Shown in pieces: positions 60,488 through 60,493 of a DNA stretch of 60,493 bases. Location: positions 1 through 60,493 of the forward strand of contig JAFXDE010000028.1 of the NCBI GenBank assembly GCA_017516315.1, read 5' to 3'. A program made the translations under genes and the position numbers. This stretch comes from Clostridia bacterium. Lineage in GTDB: Bacteria > Bacillota > Clostridia > Oscillospirales > Acutalibacteraceae. The notes beneath the pieces are model-generated. The model made no database searches. It had not been told where the DNA came from and was given only the letters and a program-made list of their open reading frames with translations. Each line of letters begins with the position of its first letter. The stretch's first letter is position 1.

Positions 60488-60493
60488 GTCCCC

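Overview
The window looks like chromosomal DNA from an anaerobic, Gram-positive member of the Clostridia, plausibly an Oscillospiraceae/Ruminococcaceae-type gut fermenter. That placement is inferred from gene content: strong AGGAGG-type ribosome sites, consensus sigma-A promoters, AddAB instead of RecBCD, a nadABC-niaR cluster, dnaG next to the primary sigma factor, LuxS, and the HydE/HydG/HydF maturases of an [FeFe] hydrogenase. Intergenic DNA is AT-rich. I see no tRNA, rRNA, CRISPR array, insertion sequence with a transposase, or prophage.

Layout. 1-983 holds no convincing gene but several hairpins, including a nested palindrome. 984-4606 is the NAD de novo operon nadA-nadB-nadC-niaR (minus strand) behind a perfect consensus promoter. 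4910-5584 is a metallophosphoesterase lacking its C-terminal half. 5671-8845 is a GH31 glycosidase with an AraC regulator, divergent from a tightly packed plus-strand operon (8990-18471): anchored metallophosphoesterase, GH4 glycosidase, YhhN-type lysoplasmalogenase-like membrane protein, second metallophosphoesterase, GPH-type sugar symporter, membrane-anchored GDPD phosphodiesterase, EEP-fold phosphodiesterase and a GH63-like glycosidase. The operon ends in a terminator. This mix of three phosphodiesterase folds, glycosidases and one importer is the best candidate here for an undescribed catabolic system, perhaps for glycosylated glycerophosphodiesters or glycolipid head groups.

18590-21669 is an OmpR-type two-component system whose kinase sensor contains a PepSY-like stretch, followed by a secreted PepSY-repeat protein. 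21782-29323 is rpoB-rpoC, separated from the usual ribosomal-protein neighbours, with a long acidic tail on RpoB. 29735-32072 carries a small anchored protein, an AIM24-family protein and a secreted esterase. 32262-36169 is dgt-dnaG-rpoD; then an IMPACT-family protein, ribosomal protein L31, addB-addA and a TraX-family membrane protein.

45366-53339 (plus strand) carries a histidine phosphatase, a YmdB-type phosphodiesterase, an orphan peptide-binding lipoprotein, RecG, LuxS and a LysM/G5/M23 cell-wall endopeptidase. 53466-55735 (minus) holds a small anchored protein with a C-terminal Cys/His motif and a cation/proton antiporter. Between them lies a promoter, a roughly 160-nt RNA with three nested stems, and a rho-independent terminator just before the ribosome site of the small gene: the layout of an attenuating leader or small RNA. 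56186-60333 is the hydrogenase maturation cluster (TM1266-like regulator, HydE, HydG, HydF); no hydrogenase structural gene is in view.

Short repeats are conspicuous from 44 kb to the end. Purine-rich ATGCAAA-type inverted repeats, a CCAAGG-type inverted repeat, and 43-bp tandem repeats mostly begin at or very near a stop codon.
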